A stretch of DNA of 46,906 nucleotides, from the NCBI RefSeq assembly GCF_026627255.1, contig NZ_JAPNLM010000041.1, forward strand, positions 1-46,906, read 5' to 3'. A program made the position numbers and the translations under genes. This DNA comes from Streptomyces antarcticus (GTDB lineage: Bacteria > Actinomycetota > Actinomycetes > Streptomycetales > Streptomycetaceae). The notes under the pieces were generated by a model, which did not search any database, was not told the origin of the DNA, and worked only from the letters and a program-made list of their open reading frames with translations. This document shows positions 7,453 to 15,898 of the stretch, piece by piece. Every line of letters begins with the position of its first letter. Positions within the stretch are counted from its first letter, which is position 1.

Positions 7453-9132
7453 TTGTCGCACGATCCGCCGGCCGGCCCTCGTTCCCGAACCGACAAGGTG
7501 GTCTTCGGCGTCACGGCGGGCCTGACCCTGGCCTTCGTGCTGTGGGGCGCCCTGGCCACCGACTCCCTAGAAAGCGTGTCGAGCCGACTGCTGAAGGGGC
7601 TCATCCACAACGGCGGCTGGGCCTTCATGCTCGCCGCCACCGCCTTCGTCGTCTTCGCGCTCTGGCTCGCCGTCAGCCGCTACGGCCGCATCCACCTCGG
7701 CCGCGAGGGGGAAGCCCCCGAGTTCCGCACCGTGTCGTGGGTCGCGATGATGTTCAGCGCCGGCATGGGCATCGGGCTCATGTTCTACGGCGTGAGCGAA
7801 CCGCTGTCGCACTACCAGACACCCCCGCCCGGCACGCACCCCGTCGACTCCGCCGAGCGCATGCAGACGGCGATGGCCACCACGCTCTTCCACTGGACGC
7901 TCCACCCGTGGGCGATCTACGCGGTCGTCGGACTCGCCATCGCCTACAGCACCTTCCGGCGCGGCCGCCGCCAGACGATCAGCGCGGTCTTCGAGCCACT
8001 CATCGGCGCCCGGCACGCCCACGGCGCCGCGGGCCGCGTCATCGACATCGTCGCCATCTTCGCCACGCTCTTCGGCTCCGCCGCCTCCCTGGGCCTGGGC
8101 GCCCTGCAGATCGGCAGCGGCTTCCAGGAGCTGGGGTGGATGGACGCCGTCAGCACCGGTCTGCTCGTCGCGATCATCGCCGTGCTGACCGTCGCGTTCG
8201 TCGCCTCCGCGGTCTCGGGCGTGGAGCGCGGCATCCAGTGGCTGTCGAACATCAACATGGTGCTCGCGCTCGTACTCGCCGTGTTCGTGTTCATCGCCGG
8301 GCCGACCATCATCGTGCTCGACCTGCTCCCCACCTCGGTGGGCGCCTACATCGGTGACCTGCCCCAGCTCATCGGCCGTACGGAGGCCACGGGCGCGGGC
8401 GACGTCGCCGACTGGCTCGGCAGCTGGACGGTCTTCTACTGGGCCTGGTGGATCTCCTGGACGCCGTTCGTCGGCATGTTCATCGCCCGGATCAGCCGCG
8501 GCCGTACGATCCGCCAGTTCATCGGCGGCGTCATCCTCGTGCCGAGCTCGGTCAGCCTGGTGTGGTTCGCCGTCTTCGGCGGTACGGCGATGAAGCTCCA
8601 GGAGAGCGGCGAACTCGGCCGCGAGACGACGCCGGAGGGGCAGCTCTTCGGGGTGCTCCAGCAGTTTCCCGTCCCCACCGTGATGAGCCTGCTGGTGATG
8701 GTGCTCGTCGCCATCTTCTTCGTGTCGGGCGCGGACGCGGCGTCCATCGTGATGGGCACCCTCTCCCAGAAGGGCGTCTTCGAACCGGCCCGACTGGTGG
8801 TCGTCTTCTGGGGCGTGGTCACCGGGGCCGTCGCCGCGATCATGCTGCTCATCGGGAACGGCAAGGGCGACGCGCTCGCCGGCTTGCAGAACCTGACGAT
8901 CCTGGTGGCGGCGCCGTTCACGCTGGTCATGATCGGCATGTGCGTGGCCCTCATGCGGGACCTTCGCAGGGACCCGCTGATCGTGCGCGGGGAGATGGGC
9001 GAGGAGGCCGTCGCCCAGGCCGTGGTCGCGGGCCACAAGGAGTACGACGGGGACTTCGAGATCCGCATCGGGCCCGGCACCGGACCGGAACCGGACGGAA
9101 CGCGGCCCTCGCCGGTCGAGCGGCCGCACTGA
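7453..9132 (+). CDS. BCCT family transporter (betaine/choline/carnitine type)
   Basis: This 559-residue inner-membrane carrier has about twelve transmembrane segments. Family marks are MMFSAGMGIGLMFYGVSEPL and the aromatic signature FYWAWWISWTPFVGMFIARIS followed by RGRTIRQF; the Trp/Tyr box forms the quaternary-ammonium site. Such carriers import glycine betaine, choline or similar osmolytes with sodium or protons. I chose the TTG start because GGAAGG lies eight bases upstream; an in-frame GTG nine bases earlier overlaps that site. The hydrophilic C-terminal tail is short. The gene is monocistronic. An operator-like inverted repeat precedes it. Substrate cannot be told from sequence; glycine betaine or choline is most likely. 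Confidence 0.95.
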   Translation: MSHDPPAGPRSRTDKVVFGVTAGLTLAFVLWGALATDSLESVSSRLLKGLIHNGGWAFMLAATAFVVFALWLAVSRYGRIHLGREGEAPEFRTVSWVAMMFSAGMGIGLMFYGVSEPLSHYQTPPPGTHPVDSAERMQTAMATTLFHWTLHPWAIYAVVGLAIAYSTFRRGRRQTISAVFEPLIGARHAHGAAGRVIDIVAIFATLFGSAASLGLGALQIGSGFQELGWMDAVSTGLLVAIIAVLTVAFVASAVSGVERGIQWLSNINMVLALVLAVFVFIAGPTIIVLDLLPTSVGAYIGDLPQLIGRTEATGAGDVADWLGSWTVFYWAWWISWTPFVGMFIARISRGRTIRQFIGGVILVPSSVSLVWFAVFGGTAMKLQESGELGRETTPEGQLFGVLQQFPVPTVMSLLVMVLVAIFFVSGADAASIVMGTLSQKGVFEPARLVVVFWGVVTGAVAAIMLLIGNGKGDALAGLQNLTILVAAPFTLVMIGMCVALMRDLRRDPLIVRGEMGEEAVAQAVVAGHKEYDGDFEIRIGPGTGPEPDGTRPSPVERPH

Positions 9133-9480
9133 CAGCCGCCGGGCCGTGTCGTCATGGTCCCGTCCGGCCGGCCGGCGCCCCCGGCGGGAGTGCGTGGGGA
9201 GGGTTCCTCAGCGGGTCCCCGGGCGCGGCGCCGCGGTGATCCGCCGTACGGACTCCACCACCGCCGCGCGGTGACGGGCCAGCCGCTCGGCCTCGTCGCC
9301 TGTCCCGACTACCAGCACTTCTCCGCCAACGGCGACTGAGCGCGCCGACGGCCGAGCCCTACGGCGGGTGACCCTCGCGACGGCCGGCCCCTGCGGCCGC
9401 TGAACCTCGCGACGGCCGCCCCACCCCAGCGGCGAGGCGCGCGGAACGCGTCCCGCTCGGGATCCGCGAGGACCGCAGGT
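9133..9480. other. gap between BCCT and phospholipase genes
   Basis: There is no supported gene. CCTCGCGACGGCCG occurs twice, near 9373 and 9409. A minus-strand frame ending at 9208 has protein-like content (GDEAERLARHRAAVVES) without a usable start and may be a relic. Confidence 0.35.
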
Positions 9481-11094
9481 TCAGAACGCCTTGCGGAGGC
9501 GGAGCCGCATGGGCCTGCCGTCCGGGTCCACGAGCAGCCGGTAGAACGGCATGGACACCCGCTTGGCCAGCGGCGACAGGTCCGGCGGCCGGTACGCGCG
9601 GAGCCGGCCCGGCGGCCGCGGCCCCTGGCGGCCGCCGTCGTGCCAGGCGTCCAGCGCCGAGGCGGCCGCCGCGAACGCGTCGAAGGCGTGCAGCGGGTCG
9701 CAGAGCGGATCCGGGGCGCCCGGAGCGGGCTCGGCTTCGTCGAGGTGTTCGCGCGCGAGGCGCAGCCGCAGTTCCCTGGCGAAGACGCGCGCGCCGTCCC
9801 CCAGACCGGCCGGGTCGTGCGGCGCGCGCGGGTCGGCGTCCTCGTCCAGGACGACGCAGCCGAGTTCCGAATCGTGGCTCCAGGAGCGGAGGTTGATGTT
9901 GTCGGAACCGACCGCCGCCCACACGTCGTCGATCACGCACGCCTTCGCGTGGACGTACACCGGAGTTCCGGCGTGGTTCTCCAGCCCGTACACCGCGACC
10001 CGATCGCCGCCCGCCTTGCGCAGCCGGTCCAGCGCGGCGATCCGTCCCACCAGGTTCATCGGCAGCGTGAGCCGCCCGTCCTGCTCCGGGACGGTGGGGA
10101 TGACGGCGACCAGGTGCAGTCCGGGATGGGCCGCCAGGGCCCGCGCGAAGCTCTCCACCACGCTCGGGGACCACAGGTACTGGTCCTCCAGGTAGATCAG
10201 CGACCGGGCCCGCCCCACGGCCCGCAGGTAGCCGCGGGCGATGCTGCGCTCGCCGTCGGGGGCGAAGGGATAGCCGCGGAACAGCCGGTTCGGGTACGTG
10301 CGCAGCACCTGGACCGTGTGGTTCCCGCAGGGCTCCGGATCGGGAAGCTGCGCCGGCAGGGGGTCGGCTTCGGTGTCCTCGCGGTGGGCGATCTCCCGCA
10401 TCCGCGTCAGGGGGCTGCGGCTGAGCGGCGACGGGTCCTCCCACCGTTCGCGGAAACCGGCCTCGAGGTCGCCGACGGCCGGCCCGCGCACCGCGAGCTG
10501 GACGTCGTGCCACGGAGGTCGGTCACCGTACGCCTCGGCGAAGGGGATGGCCTGCGGGTCGCCGTGGTGGGAGGCGTCGTCGTTGCGGCCGTGGCACAGG
10601 TCGATGCCGCCGACGTACGCGACGTCCGCCGCGGGCCGGTCCGGGTGGCGCAGTACGACGAGCTTCTGGTGGTGGGACCCGCCGGGGCGCACCCGCATGT
10701 CCAGCAGGCATTCGCCGCCCGCCGCGGCGATCTCCTCGCCGAGGTGGCGGTTCTCCGTCTGGCTGAACTGGAGCCCGTCGAGGTGGGAGCGCCAGATGAG
10801 CCCCTTGACGATCACGCCGCGCTCGGCGGCGGCGGCCAGCACCGCACCGATCTCGGTGCCCTCGCCGTCCAGGCGTTCGTCGGGGTCGCCCCGCCAGTCG
10901 GTGAACAGGAGGAGGTCGCCCGGCCCCTGCGCGCGAATCGCGGCGAGCAGTTCCGCGAAGTACGTCCTGCCGTGGACCAGCGGCCGCACGTGGTTGCCGT
11001 GGGACCAGGCCGCTCCGTCCGGTCTACGGCGGTCCAGGCATGTCGCGGGGTTGCCGCGCTCTTCTGCGGTCAGCAACCAGTCGGAGAGTTTCAC
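9481..11094 (-). CDS. phospholipase D family protein
   Basis: This protein of 537 residues has two HKD-type regions. The first is near residue 140 (GGSHHQKLVVLRHPD, then VAYVGGIDLCHGR). The second is near 365 (YVHAKACVIDD, then VGSDNINLRSW) with an exact HxKxxxxD. The first half lacks the spaced Asp, as is common in this subfamily. The two halves form one active site that cleaves or transfers phosphodiester head groups. No signal peptide is evident. The GTG start is supported by AAGG eight bases upstream. A second, shorter PLD-family gene lies at 14-15 kb, so membrane lipid remodelling may be a local theme. The physiological substrate is unknown. Confidence 0.9.
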   Translation of the reverse strand: MKLSDWLLTAEERGNPATCLDRRRPDGAAWSHGNHVRPLVHGRTYFAELLAAIRAQGPGDLLLFTDWRGDPDERLDGEGTEIGAVLAAAAERGVIVKGLIWRSHLDGLQFSQTENRHLGEEIAAAGGECLLDMRVRPGGSHHQKLVVLRHPDRPAADVAYVGGIDLCHGRNDDASHHGDPQAIPFAEAYGDRPPWHDVQLAVRGPAVGDLEAGFRERWEDPSPLSRSPLTRMREIAHREDTEADPLPAQLPDPEPCGNHTVQVLRTYPNRLFRGYPFAPDGERSIARGYLRAVGRARSLIYLEDQYLWSPSVVESFARALAAHPGLHLVAVIPTVPEQDGRLTLPMNLVGRIAALDRLRKAGGDRVAVYGLENHAGTPVYVHAKACVIDDVWAAVGSDNINLRSWSHDSELGCVVLDEDADPRAPHDPAGLGDGARVFARELRLRLAREHLDEAEPAPGAPDPLCDPLHAFDAFAAAASALDAWHDGGRQGPRPPGRLRAYRPPDLSPLAKRVSMPFYRLLVDPDGRPMRLRLRKAF

Positions 11095-11182
11095 TGCACG
11101 TCCCTTCCCTCCGTACGGCGGCTACCCCGTCCGCGCGGTCCCATGCCGACGCGAACGGGGCGGCACGCCGGCGCGGGAGCGG

Positions 11183-11467
11183 CTACTGCTTCGGGTTCGT
11201 GACCTCGACCCACGACTCCCACCGTCCGCTGACGGTGTGGTGCACGACGTACGGGCCACCGGAGACGGCCGTGCCGCTGGTCAGGTCGTCGAGGACCTGC
11301 ACGTCGATGGAGACGCCGTTGATGTGGCTGATCTCGCCCGCCAGCGCCTCCCTGACGTGCGCGTCCGGGTTCGCGCGCATCGCGGCCCGCCCCGCCTCGT
11401 CCAGTTCGAGTTCGAACACCTCGATCTCCCGCGTCTCGACATCGCCGATGCGCCGCACGTTCGCCAT
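11183..11467 (-). CDS. small acidic protein, NHLP-leader-like (speculative)
   Basis: This is a 94-residue acidic protein behind AAAGGA. It begins MANVRRIGDVETREIEVFEL, continues ANPDAHVREALAGEI, then GVSIDVQVLDD, and then a VSGG followed by 23 residues (PYVVHH to NPKQ). The pattern of Asn-Pro-Asp helix, short beta stretch and Gly-Gly recalls nitrile-hydratase-like leader peptides of natural-product precursors. No maturation enzyme or peptidase transporter is nearby, and the tail has no Cys. A free-standing stress protein is equally possible. It lies 88 bases upstream of the phospholipase gene on the same strand and may share its transcript. I cannot assign a function. Confidence 0.6.
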   Translation of the reverse strand: MANVRRIGDVETREIEVFELELDEAGRAAMRANPDAHVREALAGEISHINGVSIDVQVLDDLTSGTAVSGGPYVVHHTVSGRWESWVEVTNPKQ

Positions 11468-11588
11468 GGCCGGTCCTTTCGGTGGGTGGCCCACCAGTGT
11501 TCAGCGGCCGGCGGCGGAAGCGGTGCAACCCGGTCGCCCGCAGCGGGGACGAGCCCCGTTCGGCTCACGCCCGGCCCCGGGACGCCCG

Positions 11589-12503
11589 TCAGCCGAGGGC
11601 AGAGGCCAGCAGGGCGGCGGTCCGGGCCACCAAGGGGTTGTCCGCCGCGGCGTCCGGCTCGGGCCGGGTCGTCAGGACGGCCATGACGACCGGCGCCGCC
11701 CCGTGCGGCGGCCAGGCGACGCCCACGTCGTTGTTCGTGCCGTACGAGCCGCCGCCGGTCTTGTCCGCCAGGACCCAGTCCGCGGGCAGCCCCGCCCGGA
11801 AGCGTTCCGTACTGGTCGTGTTGGCCAGCAGCCAGCCCGTGAGCCGCTCCCGGTCCCGGGGCGCGAGCGCGTCACCGAGCGCGAGGCGCTCGTAGGTCCG
11901 GCCGACGGCGCGCGGGCTGGTGGTGTCCGTCAGCCGGCCGGGCTCCGCCGAGTTCAGCTCCGGCTCCCAGCGGTCGAGCCTGGTGACGCCGTCGCCCACC
12001 GAGCGGCAGAAACGGGTGACGGCGCGCGGACCGCCGAGTTCGCGCAACAGCAGGTTGGCGGCCGCGTTGTCGCTCTGGCAGATCGCCGCCGCGCACAGCC
12101 GCTCGACGGTCATGCCGTCGGCCAGGTTCTCGGGCCGGCCGGTGACGGGGGCGTACCCGGAGACCCGTACGTCCCGCTCGGTGTACCGGATGCGCCGCGC
12201 GAGGAACTCCCCGTCGCGGTCCAGATCGCGCAGGACGGCGGCGACCGCGAGCGTCTTGAAGACCGAGCACATCGGGAAGGTTTCGTCGGCGCGGTACAGA
12301 ACCGTCCGGCCACTGCCGGTGTCGCGCGCGAACACGCCCAGGCGGGCGGAGTGTTCGCGCTCCAGGGCGCGCAGCTCGCGCAGGACCCCCTTTCGGCCCG
12401 GCGGCGCGGCGAAGGCCGTGCCGCTCGAGGCCAGGACGGCGAGGGTGCCCGCGCCGGCGGCCAGGACCGCGCGGCGGGACGGGTGGGCTCGTACTGTCTC
12501 CAC
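11589..12503 (-). CDS. bla: class A beta-lactamase
   Basis: This is a 304-residue precursor. The twin-arginine-type signal peptide (SRRAVLAAGAGTLAVLASSG) suggests Tat export. All active-site elements are present: S80-V-F-K83, S144-D-N146, E180-x-x-L-N (equivalent to Glu166) and K248-T-G250. The enzyme acylates and hydrolyses penicillins and cephalosporins outside the membrane. The GTG start follows GGAG at a good distance, and a longer frame exists without support. Streptomyces chromosomes often carry such genes. I see no BlaI or AmpR-type regulator beside it. It is intact, so it should be active if expressed. Confidence 0.96.
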   Translation of the reverse strand: METVRAHPSRRAVLAAGAGTLAVLASSGTAFAAPPGRKGVLRELRALEREHSARLGVFARDTGSGRTVLYRADETFPMCSVFKTLAVAAVLRDLDRDGEFLARRIRYTERDVRVSGYAPVTGRPENLADGMTVERLCAAAICQSDNAAANLLLRELGGPRAVTRFCRSVGDGVTRLDRWEPELNSAEPGRLTDTTSPRAVGRTYERLALGDALAPRDRERLTGWLLANTTSTERFRAGLPADWVLADKTGGGSYGTNNDVGVAWPPHGAAPVVMAVLTTRPEPDAAADNPLVARTAALLASALG

Positions 12504-12654
12504 GATGCGTTCTCCTCTGCGGCGGCCTCGGAAGCCTCGGCCGGCCGGGTCGTATCCCGTATGACTGACCACGTATGGAGTACAAGACGCGCGGACTGCC
12601 CCGGCGGTTCACTCCGCCACCGTCCGACTCACGCGTCCGGCCGGGGCACACCGC

Positions 12655-12828
12655 TCAGGAGGCGGTACGCAGCCGGGCCGCCGCGGCCTCCGCCTCGCTC
12701 ACCACCCGGTCGGGTTCGACGTCGACGAGGCGGCCGCCGAGTGTGAGGGGGCGGCCGTCCAAGGTGAGCACGCGCGAGGCGTTCCTGAGCGCGGTGGCCC
12801 GGGCGGCCCGCCCCGCCGGACCGCGGGC
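12655..12828 (-). pseudogene. C-terminal remnant of an amidohydrolase (probable)
   Basis: About 50 codons read ATALRNASRVLTLDGRPLTL, GGRLVDVEPDRVVSEAEAAA, ARLRTAS. That is the usual end of cytosine/guanine-deaminase-type amidohydrolases (a NGRPLVxDGRLVxVD strand pair and closing helix). No metal-binding part is present: reading upstream in frame one meets the stop codon of the anti-sigma gene. It is therefore a gene tail left behind by a deletion. The match is by eye, and a chance open frame is possible. Confidence 0.5.
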
Positions 12829-13329
12829 TCAGCCCGGACCGTGCGGGCGCAGGTGGCCCGAGCCGGCCGGGTCGGTGCCGCGGTGCGGGTCCGGGCGGCC
12901 CGGCGGATGGAAACAGGCCGTGATGGTCTTGCCGCCGTGGAAGGCGTGGGCGTCCCAGCGGTCCGCGAGGGCGTCGACGATGGCGAGACCCCGGCCGGAG
13001 ACCGCTTCGTCCGAGGCTCCGCCCGGAGCCGGCAGGCCGGGATCGGAGTCGGCGACGCTGACGTGCAGGCACTCCCCGTCCCAGGTCAGGACGAGTTGGG
13101 CACTGCTGCGCGCGTGGACGTGCGCGTTGGTGACCAGCTCCGACACCGTCAGCAGGACGGAGTGGACGACATCGGGAGAGTCCTCGGTCCAGTTCAGGGC
13201 CTCCAAGTGCTCCAGGCTCCACCGGCGGGCCGAACCCGGCCCTCGGTAGATGGGGAACGACTTGGCCCAGCCCACCGCACGGAGCGACAAGGCACCCACC
13301 TCATTTCCCTGGTTCAGGCCTTTCGGCAC
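12829..13329 (-). CDS. RsbW-like anti-sigma factor / ATP-binding protein
   Basis: This GHKL-ATPase kinase is 166 residues long. Its N-box is SELVTNAHVHARSS, its G1 box VADSDPG, and its lid GRGLAIVDALADRWDAHAFHGGKTITACF. The N-terminal segment (GWAKSFPIYRGPGSARRWSLEHLEALNW) is typical of Streptomyces stand-alone kinases that inhibit SigB-like factors or phosphorylate STAS proteins. The last 25 residues are Pro/His/Gly-rich and unlike the family. The GTG at 13329 begins seven bases after a 33-codon gene; GTG at 13299, with AGGGA six bases upstream, is an alternative start. Its sigma partner is not in the window. Confidence 0.85.
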   Translation of the reverse strand: MPKGLNQGNEVGALSLRAVGWAKSFPIYRGPGSARRWSLEHLEALNWTEDSPDVVHSVLLTVSELVTNAHVHARSSAQLVLTWDGECLHVSVADSDPGLPAPGGASDEAVSGRGLAIVDALADRWDAHAFHGGKTITACFHPPGRPDPHRGTDPAGSGHLRPHGPG

Positions 13330-13336
13330 GTGCTCC

Positions 13337-13438
13337 TCAGGTCCGTCCGGCCCGGTGGCGGGCGTGGTGACCGCCCCGGCGCTTGACGAGCAGGAGCGCC
13401 AGCAGCATCGGCGCGATCAGCAGGATCATCGTTGCCAT
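13337..13438 (-). CDS. 33-residue hydrophobic peptide
   Basis: This short frame reads MATMILLIAPMLLALLLVKRRGG and then His/Arg-rich residues. It is one membrane helix with a positive cytoplasmic end. AAGGA lies eight bases before the ATG. The stop is seven bases from the start of the anti-sigma gene, so the two are surely one transcript and perhaps coupled. A tiny membrane peptide ahead of an RsbW-like kinase could tether or sense, but this is inference. A weak GTTT-N15-GGTCAC match lies upstream. Confidence 0.6.
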   Translation of the reverse strand: MATMILLIAPMLLALLLVKRRGGHHARHRAGRT

Positions 13439-13631
13439 GGTGGAGTCCTTCCTCGCGGACCGTTACCTCTGCGCGTGTGACCGCCAGGCCGCGCTCGAAA
13501 CCCCTCCGGCCGAGTGACGCACCGCCCGGGGACGGCGCGACGTCCCCGGGCGCGGCCGAATCGCGCGGTACGGGGGAGGGATTGAGTCAGCGCTCTTGTG
13601 GTGCGGGTCTCCGGCCGGGCAGGCTCGGGTC
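13439..13631. promoter_or_regulatory. divergent promoter region
   Basis: This 193-base space separates the hydrophobic-peptide/anti-sigma operon (minus) from the DUF5519-like gene (plus), so it must hold promoters for both. I can point only to GTTT-N15-GGTCAC on the minus strand, a weak SigB-like match. Confidence 0.35.
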
Positions 13632-14072
13632 ATGAACACAGCCAGGCACGCCAGTGAACAGCTCATGAGCTGGCCTGCACTCAGCGAAGGCCGCACCCCG
13701 TGCGGCAGTGGGCTCGGCCTCAACGCCGGTTCACAGGAGATCGTCCACTTCCACGGCGATCACGAGGCTGACGTCCACCTGACCCGCGCGATGATCGCGA
13801 AACTGGAGCCGGCCCTCGCCGGATCCACCGCGGTCCATCTGCGCACCGGGTCGGAGTGGGTGACGGTACGTCTGGACATCGACTCCGACATCGACCTGCT
13901 GGCCACCCTCGTCAGCGCCGCGCTCCAGGCCGCCACCCGGGCCGAGGCAGAGCCGGACGTACGAGGACCGCGCCGGGACCCCTGTACGCGTCAGGGGAGC
14001 CCGGCCCCGGTCATCATCCGTCACCCGGACGTCCCGGGTGACGAGACGAGCGGGCGGAGCTGCTACAGGTAG
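13632..14072 (+). CDS. luciferase-like (DUF5519-type) domain protein
   Basis: This cytoplasmic protein has 146 residues. It shows NTARHASEQLMSWPALSEGR, then GSGLGLNAGSQEIVHFHGDHEADVHL, then EWVTVRLDIDSDIDLLATLVSAA. That order (helix, strand with HFH, Trp-Val strand, closing helix) fits the small DUF5519 luciferase-family fold, whose activity is unknown. After residue 105 the sequence becomes charged and disordered. The ATG has only a weak ribosome site. Its last ten bases overlap the tail of the convergent PLD gene, leaving no room for a terminator. It is intact by length. Confidence 0.7.
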   Translation: MNTARHASEQLMSWPALSEGRTPCGSGLGLNAGSQEIVHFHGDHEADVHLTRAMIAKLEPALAGSTAVHLRTGSEWVTVRLDIDSDIDLLATLVSAALQAATRAEAEPDVRGPRRDPCTRQGSPAPVIIRHPDVPGDETSGRSCYR

Positions 14073-15280
14073 CGGCGGATGGGCAGCACCGCGGTCTCCC
14101 GGGCGCGCTGGAGCACCGAGCGGCGCTTCCAGCGTCCCGGGCGGATCAGGTCGCTCGCCTCGAGGTCCTCGTCGTAGTGCGAGTCGAGGGTCGCCGTGAA
14201 CTCGGCGTCCATCACGGCGAGCATCACTTCTTCGTCGTGGTCCAGCGACCGGCGGTTGAAGTTCGTCGAGCCGATCAGGGACACCACGCCGTCCATGGTC
14301 ACGATCTTGGCGTGCATCATGGTCGGCTGGTACTGGTGGATCTTCACGCCGCAGGCGGTCAGCGCCTCGTAGTGGTGCTGGCCGGCCAGCTGGCACACGC
14401 GCTTGTCGGTGTGCGGTCCGGGCAGCAGGATCTCGACTTCGACGCCGCGGCGGGCGGTGGCGCAGAGCAGGTCGATGAAGTAGGTGTCGGGGGCGAAGTA
14501 GGCGGTCGCCAGGCGGACCCGCTCCTCGGCCGATTCGAGGATCACGCGTATCAGCGTCTGCATGTCCTGCCACCCGAAACTGGCCGAACCGCGGACCACC
14601 TGCACGATGGCGCCGCCGCTCGGTTCGTGGCTGACGAACCGGTCGCGGTCGTCGAAGAGCTCAGCGTGGCACTCGGCCCAGTTCTGGGCGAAGGCGGCGG
14701 CGATGCCGTCGACGGCCGGGCCGCGCACCTCGACGTGCGTGTCCCGCCACTCGCCCGGGTTGCGCGCGTTGCCGCACCACTCCTCGGCGATGCCGACGCC
14801 GCCGGTGAAGGCGGTCTGCTCGTCGACCACGAGGACCTTGCGGTGGCAGCGGTGGTTCTGCTTGAGCGGCGAGAGGTAGAGCGGCTTGCGGAACCACGCG
14901 ACCTCGACGCCCGCCTCCTTCATCTCGTCCAGCAGGGTCTGCTCTATGAGACGGCTGCCGAAGCCGTCCAGCAGCAGCCGCACCCGGACTCCGTCACGGG
15001 CCCGGCCGGTCAGGGCCTCGGCGAACTGCCGCGCGATGTCGCCCCTCCAGTACACGAACGTCATCATGTCGACCGTGTGGCGGGCCGAGCCGATCGCGTC
15101 CAGCATCGCCGCGAAGATCTCGTCCCCGTTGCGGAGCGGCCGTACGGTGTTCCCCTCGGTGGCGGCGATGCCGATCAGCCGCTCCAGACGCCGGCGGATG
15201 CGCCGGATCCGCTCGTCCGCCGTGCGGGCGCCCGCCGGCCGTTCCAGTACGCCGCCGAGCGGCTGCTTTCCGTCGGTCAT
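14063..15280 (-). CDS. cardiolipin synthase-like phospholipase D protein
   Basis: The protein is 405 residues long with two perfect HKD motifs. One is near residue 145 (CHRKVLVVDEQTAFTGG) and the other near 322 (MMHAKIVTMDGVVSLIGSTN). This is the layout of bacterial Cls-type enzymes that join two phosphatidyl groups. The N-terminal membrane helices of classical cardiolipin synthase are missing, so it is the soluble ClsB-like form. GAGGAG precedes the ATG. The second domain includes FGWQDMQTLIRVILESAEERV, TAYFAPDTYF and QPTMMHAKIV. It overlaps the end of the DUF5519-like gene by ten bases. Its substrate, phosphatidylglycerol or another lipid, is inferred. Confidence 0.9.
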   Translation of the reverse strand: MTDGKQPLGGVLERPAGARTADERIRRIRRRLERLIGIAATEGNTVRPLRNGDEIFAAMLDAIGSARHTVDMMTFVYWRGDIARQFAEALTGRARDGVRVRLLLDGFGSRLIEQTLLDEMKEAGVEVAWFRKPLYLSPLKQNHRCHRKVLVVDEQTAFTGGVGIAEEWCGNARNPGEWRDTHVEVRGPAVDGIAAAFAQNWAECHAELFDDRDRFVSHEPSGGAIVQVVRGSASFGWQDMQTLIRVILESAEERVRLATAYFAPDTYFIDLLCATARRGVEVEILLPGPHTDKRVCQLAGQHHYEALTACGVKIHQYQPTMMHAKIVTMDGVVSLIGSTNFNRRSLDHDEEVMLAVMDAEFTATLDSHYDEDLEASDLIRPGRWKRRSVLQRARETAVLPIRRYL

Positions 15281-15400
15281 GCCGCGCGCTCCTCGGTTCA
15301 GGGTCTCTTGCCGCCCAGGACCCTATCCGACGCCGGCGGCGACGGTTCCCGGCCCTTCGCCGCGGGAAGCGGGGGCGGGCCGGAACGTGCCGCCGTCAGG

Positions 15401-15655
15401 TCAGGCGGCGGCCGTACCGGCCCGCGCGCCCGCTGTCGTGGCGGCGGCCGGGGCACAGGGCGCGGCCGCCAGCATGTCGTCGGCGGCCGCCAGGGCGTCC
15501 TTGATGTTCCGGGTCGCGGTTGCCACGCACAGGGTGAACGAAACGTTCTCCAGCTCGAGGCGCACCTCCGGGGAGTCCTCGAGGGCCAGCGTGATCCGTG
15601 CGTCGGCGTATCGGGACAGCAGGCGGCGAAGGACGGCGGGTGCGGGCTTCAGCAC
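15401..15655 (-). CDS. DUF5133 family protein
   Basis: The product has 84 residues. It begins (GTG) with LKPAPAVLRRLLSRYADARI, then SPEVRLELENVSFTLCVATATRNIKDALAAAD. The central TLCVATATR and closing helix are the DUF5133 signature of Streptomyces, although the N-terminal loop is shorter than usual. GAAAGG lies nine bases before the GTG. A longer frame upstream has no support. The Ala-rich C-terminus is disordered. Function is unknown. A palindrome and tandem repeat lie 64 to 99 bases upstream. Confidence 0.8.
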   Translation of the reverse strand: MLKPAPAVLRRLLSRYADARITLALEDSPEVRLELENVSFTLCVATATRNIKDALAAADDMLAAAPCAPAAATTAGARAGTAAA

Positions 15656-15718
15656 GGGGGACTGCCTTTCTACGGAGTGTGTTACGCAGCTGCCCCGTAG
15701 CGCGGCGCGCATGCGCGC

Positions 15719-15754
15719 GGTTCCGGAACCGATCCGCGGCAACCGATCCGCGGC
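15719..15754. promoter_or_regulatory. palindrome plus 14-bp tandem repeat upstream of DUF5133
   Basis: GGTTCCGGAACC at 15719-15730 is a perfect 12-bp palindrome. Its right half runs into two tandem copies of AACCGATCCGCGGC (15727-15740 and 15741-15754). The arrangement looks like a protein-binding site upstream of the DUF5133 gene; no cognate regulator is evident. Confidence 0.5.
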
Positions 15755-15898
15755 GGGGTGGGCGGAAGAGTGCGCGCAGGGTCGGGCGGAGGGACGGGCG
15801 CTGGACGTCGGACCCGCGCGCGTACGGCACTTCGGCCCCCGCGGGGACGGTCGAGAGCCTCTGGGCGGGTCCCGCCCCCCTCCCTGCCCACCGTCCCC

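Noticed and set aside
5437..9129. Long frames opposite the ClC and BCCT genes
   Set aside because: Low-complexity Arg/Gly/Gln/His products without ribosome sites; the sense frames have clear membrane families.
14177..15700. A 507-codon frame opposite the cardiolipin synthase-like gene
   Set aside because: It has no recognisable domain, and the opposite strand has two exact HKD motifs.
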